NCBI RefSeq assembly: GCF_901709675.1
Contig: NC_051088.1
Location: forward strand, 7,098,693-7,162,692
Source: Syngnathus acus
Lineage: Eukaryota > Chordata > Actinopteri > Syngnathiformes > Syngnathidae
Direction of reading: 5' to 3'
DNA: 64,000 bases
Shown in pieces: positions 63,779 through 64,000 of this stretch (positions are counted from its first letter, which is position 1; each line of letters begins with the position of its first letter). A model generated the notes under the pieces. It saw nothing but the letters and a program-made list of their open reading frames with translations, was not told the DNA's origin and searched no databases. The translations under genes and the position numbers were made by a program.

Positions 63779-64000
63779 CTTGGAGAAAACAGGAAACCAT
63801 TGACACCATTTAGGATTGTAATGGTCGGACATTTACTTAGTAAAGCTTTTCTGTTTTGCATGCTTGGTTGCCAAAACCTTTAACAATTTGAGTTACCAAG
63901 AGGTCAGCACAGTAATCATAAGGGCTATGCAGTAATAAAGGCATTTGCAATGTTGAACAATTAGTCGAATGGTCTACTTTCTATGAACATTGATTGTGTC

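Overview
The window looks like a piece of a bony-fish (percomorph teleost type) nuclear genome. The protein-coding genes are vertebrate orthologues split by short GT-AG introns. The spacers hold long CA/GT microsatellites, tRNA-headed SINEs of a type common in fish, and several small hAT-like and Tc1/mariner-like elements with intact target-site duplications. No prokaryotic operon, CRISPR array or rRNA/tRNA gene was seen.

All five recognised genes lie on the minus strand. From left to right: (1) celsr3, of which only the giant first coding exon (2923-8014) is inside, with intron 1 filling 1-2922; (2) a 16-kb intergenic stretch (about 8.5-24.1 kb) holding microsatellites, SINE and hAT remnants, a 43-bp tandem repeat and a possible LTR-type remnant; (3) dalrd3, complete in 13 coding exons (24444-29917); (4) a repeat-rich spacer (30.0-35.5 kb) with a few splice-bounded open segments of an unidentified minus-strand gene; (5) impdh2, complete in 14 coding exons (35831-45101), its introns carrying a hAT-type and a Tc1/mariner-type non-autonomous element; (6) arih2, complete in 14 coding exons plus a probable non-coding first exon (47586-55078, 5' exon near 56.92 kb); (7) xpc, 13 exons covering all but the extreme N-terminus (57928-63778), running off the right edge.

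The genes do not form one pathway. CELSR3 is a planar-polarity adhesion GPCR, DALRD3 a tRNA-Arg-binding factor for m3C methylation, IMPDH2 the rate-limiting enzyme of guanine nucleotide synthesis, ARIH2 an RBR ubiquitin ligase working with neddylated CUL5, and XPC the damage sensor of global nucleotide excision repair. The neighbourhood is recognisable: CELSR3, ARIH2, DALRD3 and IMPDH2 all lie on human 3p21.31, and DALRD3 and IMPDH2 are near neighbours there. XPC is on human 3p25.

Exon boundaries were derived by hand from splice consensus, codon phase and similarity to remembered vertebrate proteins. For dalrd3, impdh2 and arih2 all phases close and the totals are 574, 513 and 511 residues. 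I found no undescribed system comparable to a defence island. The items most worth a second look are the unidentified exons at 32.9-34.6 kb, the roughly 770-residue pro-region of Celsr3, the paired CRE-like sites upstream of impdh2, and the well-preserved set of non-autonomous transposons.
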